64,000 nt of DNA from Scytalidium lignicola (lineage: Eukaryota; Ascomycota; Leotiomycetes): the NCBI GenBank assembly GCA_002812745.2, contig NCSJ02000116.1, forward strand, positions 1 through 64,000. Reading direction: 5' to 3'. Below, one piece after another: positions 45,598 to 58,369 of this stretch. A model generated the notes under the pieces. That model saw nothing but the letters and a program-made list of their open reading frames with translations. It was not told the origin of the DNA and did not search any database. Within the stretch, counting starts at the first letter, position 1. Every line of letters begins with the position of its first letter. The translations under genes and the position numbers were made by a program.

Positions 45598-47752
45598 ATG
45601 GCACCCACTCTCGAAGCAAACTCGCCTGTCGACCGTTATGTCAACGTCGATGACGTTCCCGCCAACTGGGCTCCAATCCAGGAACAGCCCGTGCTAACCC
45701 GCCGGAACCTCCGAATGGTTTGTGTCGGTGCAGGGTTCTCGGGTCTTACTCTGGCACACAAGATCCAGCATGAATGTAAGCTTGAAGAAGTGATTGACCT
45801 GCAGATATACGAGAAAAACCCCGATGTTGGTGGCACTTGGTATGAGAATAGATATCCAGGAGTAGCATGGTGAGTTTTCTACTTAATCTTCATATTCCAG
45901 CTAAAGGGCTAAAACGTGGTTTAGTGATATTCCTTCTCGTGAGTGATGGTATTTTCAGTGGGCCCCAGTGCCAGTACACTGACAACTTCTAAGATTCCTA
46001 CACCTTCGTATTTGAACCCAATCCAGACTGGTCAAAATTCTACTCTTCGGGGCCAGAAATCCACACATATATCAAACGGACAGTTGCCAAGTATAACTTG
46101 GATAAACATGTGAAACTCAACTCGAAAATTCTCTCGACAATCTGGAATGACGAAAAGGGGAAATGGGATATTACGGTGGACATCAATGGAACAATCCAGC
46201 AGGATGAGGCCGATATTCTTGTGAATGGAGCTGGCTTTCTCAAGTAGGTCAATTGAAGTTCTGTATAGCAAGTATTAGCACTTATCTAACGGGAGTCAAT
46301 TAGCAAATGGAAGTGGCCCGAGATTACTGGATTGCTTGACTTTAAGGGGAAGTTAGTACACAGTGCGAACTGGTAAGTAATATCTAGTCGGGACACAACC
46401 CACTCACTGCATAGGGATATCTAACTTAACTTAATAGGGACCCTTCATACGAATGGGAGGGCAAGAAGGTTGCCGTGATTGGCAATGGCTCAACTGGCAT
46501 CCAAATCGTCGCGGCTATGCAACCAAAAGTATCTAAGCTTGTTACTTACATACGCAGCCCTAGCTGGATATCAGTCAACTTCTGCGCGGACAAGGCGAAG
46601 GATGGCAAGAACTTTGCTTACTCTGAGGAAGAAAAACAAAAGTTAAGGGATGATCCCAAATCCCTTTTAGCTCTTTGTAAGGAGCTTGAGGCGTCGTGAG
46701 TTTCTGCTATCCATATAATCAACACTAGCTCGTTTCTCTTTAGTCTATTAACTTCAGCTGACGCATTTTATAACCCCCCAGGGTCAACGGCTTTTTTTTT
46801 CGGCATGTACACAGGTCATCCATTCCAACAAGGCCTTGAAGCAATGTGCAAAGCTCAGATGGAAGAACTTATGAAGGACCATCCCGAGATGGCTGCCAAA
46901 ATGATTCCAAGTTTCCACCCTGGATGTCGTCGGCTTTCTCCAGGCAATGGCTACCTTGAAGCCCTACAGCAAGACAACGCTAGCATATGCTGGTCATCAA
47001 TCGAAAGCATTACAGAGAACTGTATCAAAACTGCCGATGGCGAGGAAGAATTTGATTTTATCGTTTGTGCAACGGGTTTTGATACTTCTTTCATCCCGCC
47101 ATGGAAACTCGTGGGCTTAAAGGGAGCAACACTGGAAGAGAGATGGAAGGTTAATCCTGAAGCTTTCTTTTCAGTGCAGGTCGATGGCATGCCGAATTAT
47201 TTCATGTACAATGGACCTAACGCAGTTATCTCACATGGATCTGTGTTAAGACAAGTTAGCTGGACGTGTGATTATATCCTAAAATGGACGAAAAAGATCG
47301 CTACGCAAGATATTAAGTAAGTGCTTGCTCCCTCCACTTATTTACTCCACACACGAAGTACCAGATAAAAGGCTGTCACTTTTTTTTTTTCGCACACACT
47401 TAACAAAAGTGTAAAAGCAATAGCTAACCTAGTTGTCCTTAGATCAATGACCCCCAAAGCTGCCTCCGTTGCCGATTTCAACACCTACTCGCAAGAATTC
47501 CTCAAACGCATGGTCTGGTCTGATAACTGTCGATCTTGGTATAAGAATGGAAAAGCCTCGGGAACTGTTACGGGAACTTATGCCGGCACTATCCTACATT
47601 TTAAGGAATGTATTGAGAATCTGGGCTCGGAGCACTTTGACTTCACGTGGAGGAGCCCGAACAGATTCCGTTGGTTGGGTAATGGACAAAGTGCTAGAGA
47701 TGAGAATGGAATGGGACAACTGGCTTGGTATATGGATGAAGTGGATATTTGA
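45598..47752 (+). CDS. Baeyer-Villiger-type flavin monooxygenase, with a frame slip
   Basis: Exons 45598-45869, 45925-45938 (14-nt micro-exon), 45994-46243, 46304-46372, 46438-46695, 46782-47316, 47443-47752; about 565 residues. Motifs: GAGFSG (44-49), the BVMO fingerprint FKGKLVHSANWD (192-203) and second Rossmann GNGSTG (217-222), so it is a class B monooxygenase making esters/lactones from ketones with NADPH. The micro-exon supplies CDIPS of the conserved PGVACDIPS-H segment. With the GTGAGT donor at 46696 the frame is off by one at a T9 run (46792-46800); an eight-T run would fit. An alternative GTAAGG donor at 46677 also restores the frame but loses the ELEAS-VNG block. Functional status is therefore uncertain. 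The C-terminus includes FTWRSPNRFRWLGNG. Confidence 0.82.
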
Positions 47753-47966
47753 TAAGTCTATATATTTGGAATAGGTGGGGGAGCATATGATGATACGATG
47801 TGTTGTTGGTTGATTCCCATAGTAATGATGGTTAGGAGTATATCTGTTTTAAGTTTCCGTTGAAAGAAGTGCAATGACACCAATATCATATTGAATGAAT
47901 TGAGAGGTCAATTTGTGTCTGTCTGTTAGATATAGCTAGATAGATGTAAACCGTTGATCAGTGATG

Positions 47967-50900
47967 CTACTTCTGAGGTATTACAGATGCTTGAGCGCCT
48001 GCCCGTTTCAATGCGTTCCAGATATTCGACCCCTCCTTCGCGAACGATAATGGCGTTCGTCCGTTATTGTTCCTGCTGTTAACATCAATTCCTTCAGCAT
48101 GTAGGAGTATGTCCACTACATCCTCGTATCCATACCCAACGGCAAAAGAAAGCGGGCTACGACCATGTGTATCTTTCTTATTCACGTCCACAATACCCGA
48201 GGACACCAGAACTTGAACCGTCCTTGGAGATTGGTTGAGCAATGCCCATGACAGTGGGGTCCATCCATCAATATCCTCATCATTGGCTCCTTTAGGATCA
48301 TATTTGAGCAAATATTCCACTATCTTGGGGTGGCCCGCTCCGCACGCCCACGAAAGTGCATTGCGCCCGTCCTTATCCTTTGCAGACACGTCAAATTTGT
48401 TGCTTCGTCGTAGATAGATTGCTATGTCGTAATATCCTTTCCCAGCTGCCCAGGATAGAGCACTTCGTCCGTTATGATCTCTCGCATCTGCTATTATATT
48501 CGTCCGAGTCATTAGGTATTTAACTATCTCAATTCGACCCTCAGAAGCTGCCCAAGAGAGGACATTACGTCCCGCTATGTCAAGGTGGTTAACTGAAATC
48601 CGACTGTCTGCTAAAAGAACCTGGAAGGTCTCGAGGTGGCCTCCATTTACGGCCCAGAAAATCGGAGTCCATTGATTAGAACTAGGAATATCCGCTTTGA
48701 TTTTATCATGTTGAAGAAGTAATTGAACGGCTTCAATAAATCCATTTCCAGCTGCGATAGACAGCGGAGTTCTTTCTCCAAAAGAATAGGTATTGACCCG
48801 ATAACCGTATTCCTCGGAAATGAAGCCATCATCAACTAAGAGACGCTTTACGACTTGTGGGTGGTTAAATTCTACCGCAGCAACGAGAGGGTTCTTGTTT
48901 TCGTTGATCTGTAAATCGGGATTTAAACCTTGCCTTAATAGGAAATCTACTACCCCATGGTATCCCGACCTAGATGCCCAGTATATCGCATTTGCTCCTG
49001 TGTATGGACTAATACTTAGTGTGTGGGATATATCTCTCAGTAATGTGAGATAGCCGAAATAACTAGCAGTGATGACAGAAACAAAATTCTTTGGGTATGA
49101 CAATTCAGTCTCAGCAGAGGCCCAGTAGTATCTCAGCCAGTTTAAACCTTGTGTGTTAGTTGTGTCTGACAAATTAAATACTGATTCTTGAAGCTCTAAC
49201 GAAAAAGCCCCGGCTGACAAACAATGCTTCGTCCAATGTGTTGCGGCATAATCGAACAATGAATATTTAGCTGCAATATTGGAGCACGTTTGTACCTCTT
49301 GAACTGATGGATCTTGAAAGAGTTCATCCAGCCCAATAGAGAACTCTTCCGGCAGTTCGGAGGATTCCATCTCGCTGAAGACTTCCACTGTAGAAGTAGG
49401 AGAGGGTTTATTGCTACTGATTGTGTCTATAGAAAAGACATCCTTGTTGAAATCATCAAAGAGTAAGTATGTGACACAAGCCTGTAAACACAGTAAACTA
49501 GCTTGCTGTGGATCTACGCCATAAATATTTGAGTGAGGATGCTCTTTCCGAATCGATAAATCTTGGAGAAACTCCTTGAGTGACAGGTGAACCAGATGGA
49601 TCCGAGAGTCGAAGATTCGAACCAGTGGTCCTAGAATACCTTCGATTGTTTCTTGAATGTTAGGTTGTGCATATTCCTCAGTATTTGCTAAATTCCGGTG
49701 ATGGCTCTGTACGGCAAGCAGAATACGCATTTCCTCCAGGGTCAAGGATCGATAACTCCCAACTATAAAATGTAGTATTCTTGAGGCAAGCTGCTGGTGA
49801 TTTGGAGAGATGTCAGAAAGGAACCGTTCGTAAGTTGCGGAGAGTGTACTTGGCAGTCGATCAATAATGAGTTTTAGATCTTTCTGTGACGCCACATAAG
49901 TATTCTCCAAAAGATGGAGCACAAGAGTGACCCAAAGGAACGTTCTATCGGCCTTGGAATATAAAGCCTTCTCAAGGTAGTCTCTTACTTGAGGCTTGCA
50001 ATGAAGTCGCTGGACAATGGCTTCTACCTTCGATTGTATCACAAGATGTAAATCATCTTCGATTTGATTTTGAGACAAGTCGATTTGAGGCAAATCGGTT
50101 ATATACCGACGTCCAACGTTCGGTCGACTTGTGATCAAAAATTTGATCCATGGGGTGTTTGTGACACCCGTATTATGTATAAGTCCAAGAACACATTTGA
50201 GAAATCGGTCCCTTGTTGACTCTTCACATTCATCAAGAGCATCGATGACTACGCAGAGTGGTTTCATTCGCTTGTCGCTAGCAATAGTAATAAAGATCCT
50301 CCAGAGCTCACTCAAATTCTGGTCAAATTGCGGGCCATATACATCATATGATGCCTTCACGTACTTGATCAATGATCGTCGCCGTACGATTAACTGATGA
50401 ATGAGACTCCGTAAAATTGCCATGGCATCTCTTTGTGTAGCTATATTCTCATCGCAAAAGAAGTAGCATAGTGTCATGTGTAGACTCGGAGAGAATCTAC
50501 CATCACTAAAATACTCTGTTAGAAAGGTTGAGAGAATAGTTTTCCCGCTCCCGGGATATCCGCTTATCCACAGAAGGCATGTCGTCTGCTGAATTTTCCA
50601 GTTGAGGTATTCAGTATTGGATAGTATCCATTTGCAGGTACCATCCACTCTGCCTGGGAGACCTGCTTTGTATTCTGTTACATTTGATGTTTTTTGTGTA
50701 AGAAGTGCCACGCACTTTCTTTCCGTTTCGTTGAGAGCTTGAGTCTTTATTAGCTGCACCTTTTCTAGACTGTTTGGATGACGATTACATACAGTATGCA
50801 AGAGAAGAAGTCGTGACAAAGCTGGAAGGTCGACCTTTCAAGTTCTTGGGTGTTGAGAGTTCTTGTTTCTTCTGGATTTCTGATATGAATGTCTGGATTT

Positions 50901-52207
50901 CTCCTAAAATCTGCTGATACCCTTCATCAAGCCTACTTGCAAAACGACACATGGCCATGTGGTCTGCATTAATTGTTTGAATTTGCTCAGTATTGGTAAT
51001 TGTTGACGAAAATGGTTCCACGATCTATGCAATGGTTAGATACTGTTGGTTAATGAACAGTTGAGATTCTATTTATCAGACTGACCCTTTCGTTCATCGT
51101 CAAATAACCTAAGCCGGCAATTCCTTTTGCCTCGTGAAAGGTTATGATGGTAAAATGACGATCTGGGCGCATGTAAAGTTTCATAAATAACTCATGGATA
51201 ATTTCAAGCTCTGTACTATCGATGTGGAGAGCCTTGATATTCTGCGTAGCTGTATCAAATCCTGCCGCAGAGACAACCTTCCGAAGAACTTCGGCATATC
51301 TAGCCTTGTTACTTCCACGATGAGGTGTGCCAAGGAAAATAATCCCGACTGTGGAGTTGTAGATGTCGATCAACGCACTGTCAGTATCGGATTCAGCACG
51401 ACGAAAAACCTGAGATTGTATCGGTTATTATTTAGTTAAGCAATAAAGCAATACCTAACTTCGTAAGCTATTTCCTGTAATCGTCTATACTCACATCTTT
51501 GACGATAATCCCTACACAATGTTAGTATTATAAATCTTTTTCGCCGAATCCACCACGTACGCACCTCCGAGCGAATGGGCAATAAATATAATACTTCGGC
51601 CAAGCTTTGTAAATGCCAGTTAGATAATGCTACAAGAACCTAATTAATTTTCAAACTTACGCAGTTGCGTCTCCTGTTCTTTAGTGCCTGTAAGAGGTTG
51701 CGCGCATGTGCAGTCACGTTGCTCTTATTTGCAGCTCCTGCAAAGAAGTTGGATACTTTGGAGTCATAACCCCAGGTGAGAATCCTTGAGTTCGGACAAT
51801 CTTCAGGGAGAAGATCGAGTGGCCAGAAGACTTCTTTTGAAAAGTTGTTGCTGATATCTTTTTGCCTTGGGCGGTGCCGCGATAGTAAGAACTTTCTCAG
51901 CCCTTTGCGATGTCCCACACTACTCTCCGTTGAGTCTTGGAGTTCGTTGGAAGCCTTCTCACAAGTCCACGTACGTCGGGGATGGCCCTGTAATCCATGA
52001 ACCAGAATAATACTAAAGTTAATTAGAATGGGCATTTTGTAAACTCAAGGTCGTAATTACTCTACAATAGCATTGTCCCCATCGTGAAGGACAGAGAGGC
52101 CGGTATCACTGACTCCAACATTTGGCTCGAATGGTGGAGCAACGGGATCCTATTCCAACCTTAGTAGCCCACTCGAAGATCTTGATAGTTTTGTAGCATA
52201 CCATCAT
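47967..52207 (-). CDS. NLR-like STAND protein: esterase-like domain, NACHT, ankyrin repeats
   Basis: Eight exons, minus strand: 52207-52202, 52149-52061, 52012-51661, 51604-51565, 51511-51495, 51409-51086, 51024-50793, 50737-47967; introns 48-85 bp, total 1276 residues. Residues about 33-250 form an alpha/beta-hydrolase of the SesB-like type (ILVHGLQGHPRRTW, AHSLGG with Ser160, FLGTPHRGS). The NACHT-like ATPase has Walker A SGYPGSGKT (about 412-420) and Walker B VVIDALDEC (about 516-524), followed by ITSRPN. The C-terminal third (about 930-1265) holds roughly nine ankyrin repeats such as DGRNALSWACGAGHPKIVEYLL. This is the layout of fungal NLRs involved in non-self recognition and cell death. 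The two-codon first exon is the least certain part; an exon-7/8 junction with GTATGT donor joins SLAY to SLNETERKC. Confidence 0.88.
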
Positions 52208-53182
52208 GTTTTATTGTCCTTTCAATTACAGAGATGGATTAGAGCAGGCTGAAATGATGAGGTCGGATTTCTGCCGGCGGTTAACAAATCCAGGGTGGAA
52301 TACATGATTGGTTGTTGATTTCCTGTAGACTGGGGCACAATATCCACTAGCCGCCGGGCGGCCCGAACCCACTCAAAGATTCGACTCGGTTTAAGCTCAA
52401 CGATCTACCGTCATTGTAGCTGGATTTTAGCAATTCTTCTTACAAGAGACAAGCAAGTATAGCGATCAATTATTTTATAATATCAATCTTGGGTTATATT
52501 TTCTACTCTGAGAGAATTTGTCTGGGCTCTGATTTATAAATCCCCGAAGGTCAAATTACTAGACACTAGTAGATCCTTTTCACTTATTCCTTTAAGAAAT
52601 TCAAAAGAGTTATTTATATACCTCGCCCAATAACTACAGATCATTGGAGGTGAAAATAAAAAAGGTTCGACCTCAGGCGTGCTCTTTGTCCAAGAAAGAG
52701 CAGATATAACTCTTAAGACAAAATTAAAAGAGAACAAGACTAATAAATTTAGGGAGAAAGGTGGGAGTAAGCAAAAATTATTTCTGCCTTGTGGAATAGA
52801 ATGACTTAGAAAGGGTTGGGCTGTCTCCTAAGTTTTAGTCCGATTTGTGATATGGTATTGAGGTACCTTGATGGCTAAACCATTGAAATCTAGGGGTTTT
52901 GTCTGGCATTCTCTCATGGTGACGTAATATGGTTCTAAGCAGCGCAAAGACACATAGGCACCAAGAGCTCATTTTTCTATTCCTATCTCATATAATCAAT
53001 CAGTATTAAATCACTAGGCAATTTTGGAAGCACACACTGCAACTCGTTAGTCATATTTCTGTCTTTGAAGAATCATATATTCACGAACCGTCACTTAACA
53101 GTCAAAGACTCTTATAAAGAGTAAAATCTCGCACGCTACATAAAATTACCAATTCAACACATACCACGACACTTAGCTCGCA
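52208..53182. other. Divergent intergenic region
   Basis: Shared upstream region of the NLR (minus) and the F-box-like gene (plus). AT-rich; a small minus-strand open frame at 52534-52737 has no recognisable domain. No feature supported. Confidence 0.45.
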
Positions 53183-54650
53183 ATGAGCTTCCTTCTTTCC
53201 GCACCTCCCGAGATCATTTTGCTCATTCTTCAAAGCTGCGATAATTTCGATCAGCTTTTCTCTCTTATCATATCTTGCAAGCAACTTTACTCAGTGTGGA
53301 TAGAAAACCAAGAATATATTATATGGCATGTCGGCAATCGCAGTGTGGTGGGTTTTAATGAGGCATTGATGGCAGTATGTGTGACCCTGTTTCTGTCACT
53401 TGTGCTTATAACTCTCATTCTTATTAATAGGGATCTTCTGCGTCAAGCATACTGATGTTCAGACTTATTATTGACTTGTGATGCAGGCTCGCGCGACGAA
53501 TATTGTAAAGAAAGCTCACGAATCTGGATTACACGCCCCCAATCCATTCCCTATCGTTGAATTAAATGGATTTTCTCTTAGGCCAAACTTGTTGGAGTTG
53601 AATGAGATCATCAACCTACAACACTTAGCACGATGCATAGAGTATATGGTACTGAATTGGCAACGTACCGTGTGTTGGCCTCATCATCTCATGCCATGGT
53701 CCTACTTATCTAACACATCAAGACTAAGAGGGCATAAGGATATCAATAATTGGGATATCTGGCGAATGAATCTTCACACGGCTCTTTACAAAGTTATTCT
53801 TGCCGGTGCCGTGTGTTCCAAAGCTTACAACGAACCATTTTTCTTACCGACAGAAGAAAGGGATAACACCTTTCCTTACCTCCAGAGTACTGGGAATCAT
53901 TGGGACAACCCACCATGTTATTACTATGGCGGCTTTTCGAGAATGCAGCTAGACTATCTACAGAAGTTCCCTATCTACAACTATGAACTCCAAGATGACA
54001 ACGAAGCAGAAAAGCGGAGAGATGAACTCTATGACAGAATATTTGGGGTTTTTACAAAATGGATGATTGAGGACGCAAGGATTAGAGGAGCAAAAGAAGA
54101 ACTTATATTTGGAGATGTGATCCAGCTTCTAGGTGCATCCGAGCATTTGACCTCCAAGATACTTAACAGAGACTACAGCAACAGTTATAGGCGGCGAAAA
54201 TTTCGTAATTACGAACCTAAGTTCAAAGGCAAGGTTAGAAAGGTCAACGTTGTCCTTTTTGGCGTTTTCCAAGTAGAAGAGATCTCCATGCCATCCTTGG
54301 TTGAGGAGACTGTCAACGGATACCTAATCGCCAACCCAGTCATCAAACCACAGCAAGCTCATATAGAGCGGTTTACAACACCTTCCCGAGTATTCGTCGA
54401 TGTCAACAATGTTCTTAATACACTGTCTGCGTATAGATACCCCGACCCGCGCGACCTTGATTCAAACCCACCTCAGATATTTCTCCTCTTCAGTTTTGCA
54501 CTCTACAAACATTTCAATCTACGATTTTCAAAACAAGTATTCAACTCGCGACGGGTACTAAATTCTTATAAAAAACTCTTCTCGCCTGAGCTCTTTTGTG
54601 TAGAAAGTTTATGGACCGGCATGGTCTCCGATTATGATAAGGAATTTTGA
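53183..54650 (+). CDS. F-box-like hypothetical protein
   Basis: Two exons (53183-53374, 53487-54650; intron 112 bp, GTATGT...ATGCAG) give 451 residues. The N-terminus LSAPPEIILLILQSCDNFDQLFSLIISCKQLY reads as an F-box-like helix triplet; the rest is a long hydrophilic region typical of expanded Leotiomycete families without assigned function, with a WDNPPCYYYGG stretch and a final FALYKHFNLRF block. Divergent from the NLR gene with a 975-bp shared upstream region. A role as SCF adaptor is inferred only from the F-box-like start. Confidence 0.7.
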
Positions 54651-54820
54651 AGGCTAGCAGCTCAACTTGTGGAGATTAGATAAAGGGTATGGTGGAGGAT
54701 TAACCTATAGCGGAGTGGATTGGCTAGGCCGTGTCAAGTTGGATAACAGCCCACTGACTACGAAATTATAGACCCAAAGAGATGGCAGATTATGTAAAGA
54801 ACTTTTGTAAATTAAATTTT

Positions 54821-54844
54821 CAGTCAGTCAGTCAGTCAGTCAGT
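54821..54844. repeat. (CAGT)n microsatellite
   Basis: Six CAGT units, located 170 bp after the stop codon of the F-box-like gene. Confidence 0.85.
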
Positions 54845-55234
54845 GAATTCATACAGCCATCAAATTTCTCGACTCGCTCCTATCATGAGTGTGACCACGG
54901 TCTAGCTAAATTATCACAAAATTTCAGTTACTAAATTCTTTCTCACTGATATCTTGAAGGATAACGACTACCTAATACTTGTTTTACTATCGCATTCTAT
55001 CTATATGATAGATCGGAAGGCGGGGAGGTAGAGCTTTCTATGTTGTGTGACCTCAGACACCATTTGTACCAGTACTGAACTTTTACGCTGTACAGTAGCC
55101 GTACCTCCTGCTGCCAGCTACGTGTAACTACAGATTAGCATGTCATGCATTCATCTCACACTTGGTCTTTAGTTATAGAACTATACCACCCGAACTAGTC
55201 GGACGTCAGAATTCTTCAGGTTTGTTACCACCTA

Positions 55235-55386
55235 TCCCCTCGTACCCCATAAACCATTTTAAACCACTTTTAGCGTCGTTGCCTTACAAATTATCTCCGC
55301 TTTAGGACAATGAAGGATTTTAAGTGGACAATATCCCTGAATATAACTTTGGCCTGAGAGCTTAAGCAGCCTGGGGTCCGAGGAGC
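55235..55386 (-). mobile_element. MITE copy C, 152 bp, TA target-site duplication
   Basis: Reverse orientation relative to copies A and B. Ends TCCCCTCGTACCCC (left) and GGGGTCCGAGGAGC (right) are inverted repeats, flanked by TA at 55233-55234 and 55387-55388. The segment TTTTAGCGTCGTTGCCTTAC (55268-55287) is the reverse complement of the shared core of copies A and B. Same 152-bp length as copy A. Confidence 0.8.
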
Positions 55387-56020
55387 TAGGCACCGTAATT
55401 ACAGTGTGTGTTATAAGCATTCCACTATAACTCGAGCATATCGCAGCCATTTTCATCCCTATAATTATACTCTGTTTAGAGACCTCCATATGAATTCATA
55501 TACAGGTAAAGTCGAGTATTATTATACCCTTCACAGGGGTAACTTCCCCGCAATTTCATCCCCCTGGAATGGTCCTTAAGAATCCTGGGGAAGCTATATG
55601 CAGAGTCTTAGTGGTGGATAATCAACCGCGGGGCCACACCAAGGCTCACAAAGCTTAGCCCTCCAATTCTCCCCCCTCGGTCATTCACTCGGAGAGTCTA
55701 AAATAAACCAGCTCCTCCGGTGCTATTTCAACGGGTTCCGCCGACAAGATCTGCTGTTAATCCTCTCTGTTGCTTTCGCTGCTGCAGGGCAGTCACTTGT
55801 CTAGCATGCGGGATTGGTGGAATTTTGTGATCAGCGTAAGGAGTCCGCGAGGTACCAGTACTCTATACCAAGTGTTGAGCTTTGGAGCCTTTGAGATGCT
55901 TAAATATTTACCGACAGCAATCTCCAATCTCCAATGTCTAGAGTAATTACCTGTATCACATTTCTGAAGCTTTCCTCGACTCTCCCATAACCCGTAGCTC
56001 TTCTAGATAATCCCTTCATT

Positions 56021-57379
56021 ATGAAACTTTCTCATCTCTTTCCGGGACATGATACGACAAGCCTCATATTTGTGCTTGCCCTCTTCTCTGGTACGTACGC
56101 GGCGGCCACTCAGGAAAGAAAATTGGAATGGAGAGACAACTCTCCAGCGTATCATCCCCATCTAACAAGAACTGCTGCTATTCCAACCGCAGCACCAACG
56201 GAATGGGTTCATCCCGGCGTCTTTGTCGACAAACAACAGCTGGATTACGTCTCACTCAAAGTCTTAGAGCGAGCTGAGCCTTGGTCGGAAGCTTTCAGTT
56301 CAATGATGGCCTACAACATTTCCACCCCGACTCGCACAGCCAAACCTCAAGCTATGGTTGAGTGCGGTCCTACTTCTACGCCAAACCTGGGGTGTTATGA
56401 CGAGCGTGAGGATTCAATGGCAGCGTACACTAACGCTCTAGCCTGGTGGATTACGAAGCGTCGACAATATGCCGAGAAGGCGATTTATTATATGGATGCA
56501 TGGTCTGGCGTACTCCAGGGACATAATAACTCTAATGCACCACTCCAGGCGGCTTGGTCAGCGGCGAATTGGGTTAGAGCAGGTGAAATAATCAGGTACA
56601 GCCATGCAGGCTGGAAGCAGAAGAGTGTAAAGGCCTTTGAGAAAATGTTAACAGATGTCTATCTCCCTATCATTATTGGGGGAAATATACAAGAAAATGG
56701 GAATTGGGAACTGGGTTTGTGAAAGCTTCTTCTACTTTCGCTGAGAACTTGTCCAGGATTAAAAACTAACGCTCGGCCTATACTAGTCATGATGGAATCC
56801 TCTCTCTATATCTCCATCTTCACCGAGAATCCAAAAGTCTACGAAACAGCTATGTCCATCTTCGCCCAACGTGTCCCAGCCTATATCTACCTAAAATCAG
56901 ATGGACCTCTTCCTGTAGCTGCTCGCGGAATTCCAAATACACCCGAAGCGATCATTTCCTACTGGTGGAATCAATCCACCTTCCCCATCGACGGCATAAC
57001 TCAAGAAAGCTGTCGTGATTTCGCTCATTTAAGCTACGGCATTTCATCCATTTCACACATTGCAGAGACGTCACGGATACAAGGCAGGGACGTATGGAAG
57101 ACCACGGATGTAAGTGAAAGGATCAAGGCTGCTTTAGAATTACATGCTCCGTTTGAAACGGGGGATAAAAGTATACCCAAGTGGTTGTGTAATGGAACTA
57201 TCAGTAGGCGTATGGACCCAGTTGTTGAGCCACCGTATAATGCGCTTGCATTTAGATTAAGAGAGTCTATGCCTGCAACAAGGAAATTGGTGTTGCAGCA
57301 AAGGCCTGCAGAGATCGGGGAATCGGAACCCTTATTCATTGGGTTTGAAACGGTTACGAATGCGGAAAATCCGTTTTAA
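56021..57379 (+). CDS. Secreted alginate-lyase-family protein
   Basis: Two exons (56021-56714, 56787-57379; intron 72 bp, GTTTGT...ACTAG, branch CTAAC) give 428 residues. An N-terminal hydrophobic stretch (about 14-28) is a signal peptide or anchor. Family landmarks are LQAAWSAANWVRAGEIIRY (about 174-192), NGNWEL-VMMES across the splice (about 227-236), DGPLPVAARG and ESCRDFAHLSYGISSISHIA, which match the alpha/alpha-barrel alginate lyase domain found in fungal secreted proteins. The fungal substrate may be an endogenous or plant uronate polymer rather than alginate. Single gene with no obvious carbohydrate cluster around it. Confidence 0.8.
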
Positions 57380-58369
57380 TAAGTTCAAACGGAGGTACTT
57401 TAGCTATTAGTGTAAATAGAAGGAACCCATGGATAATTTCAGAAACTCACTAGCCAGAAATTAACTGACTGTTCACTTGAGTTAGTGTAAGAGAGCCAAC
57501 AAACCAGTTAAACTTAGCTATTCCCACTTAAACAGCTCCTACGAAAACAAGGAGTTTCTGTTATTATAGAAATTAAGAGCGCATTGGGCAATGATAGCAA
57601 TGAAGTAGTGATCTTTATGAAGCTTAAGGCAGAATATTTAAGTCTACTTATATTTTGAAAAGTTTGAACCATGCTAATACGTAGTCGAGTATCGGTGTCT
57701 TATATTCGCAGCGAGCTAATTATACCTTTCAATCCAACACACAACGGATTAAGCATTAGCAACGCTCATATTTTTGAGACGTGTAATTGTTTTATATACT
57801 AGCATATGATGGTAGCAATTCTTTTTATGGGATTGGAGGGCAGTAAACAGGTAGAGAGAATGGTCTTGAATTATTCCGACAAGACTGCCATTCTCGATTT
57901 GACGAGACGTGGAATTCCCTGCGAGTAATTCTCATAGTCTGCAAGGTCCCGTGAATCTGGTGATAGTCATTGACGATTGTTATAATATTAAATTATAACG
58001 TGGTCTCCTGAATAAACTGAAGCTCTTAAGCCTAAAAAGAAGATATATCGTTTATAAAATTGATAATCCTAGCATTCAAAAATGACATGCCCTACGGATA
58101 GGTGATGTCCACAGCCACCTTTCGTCTTCTCACCAGCTGAGAATGTGCAGATAATTGGGAGATCTAATAAGTGGGATCTTCCCTATTGTCTTATACAACT
58201 ACCTGTGAATATACACCACACACTGACACGCACATGTACTGTACATACACATCTCCACCATAGGAAACGTTCAGAGTATCAGATAATGCCTAGGCTCTAA
58301 AATAAGGAAGCTGAAAACAAAACGACGCCATTTTAATATTCTCCCCCGTCCCCATAAACGATAAGTTCA
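57380..58369. other. Convergent intergenic spacer
   Basis: AT-rich spacer between the alginate-lyase-family gene and the acyltransferase gene. No feature supported beyond a TGTACTGTACA palindrome near 58235. Confidence 0.5.

Larger units (their letters stand above)
54651..56020. other. Intergenic region with microsatellite and MITE copy C
   Basis: Contains (CAGT)n at 54821-54844 and a MITE at 55235-55386, and a CTGTACAGTA motif at 55088. No gene supported. Confidence 0.5.
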
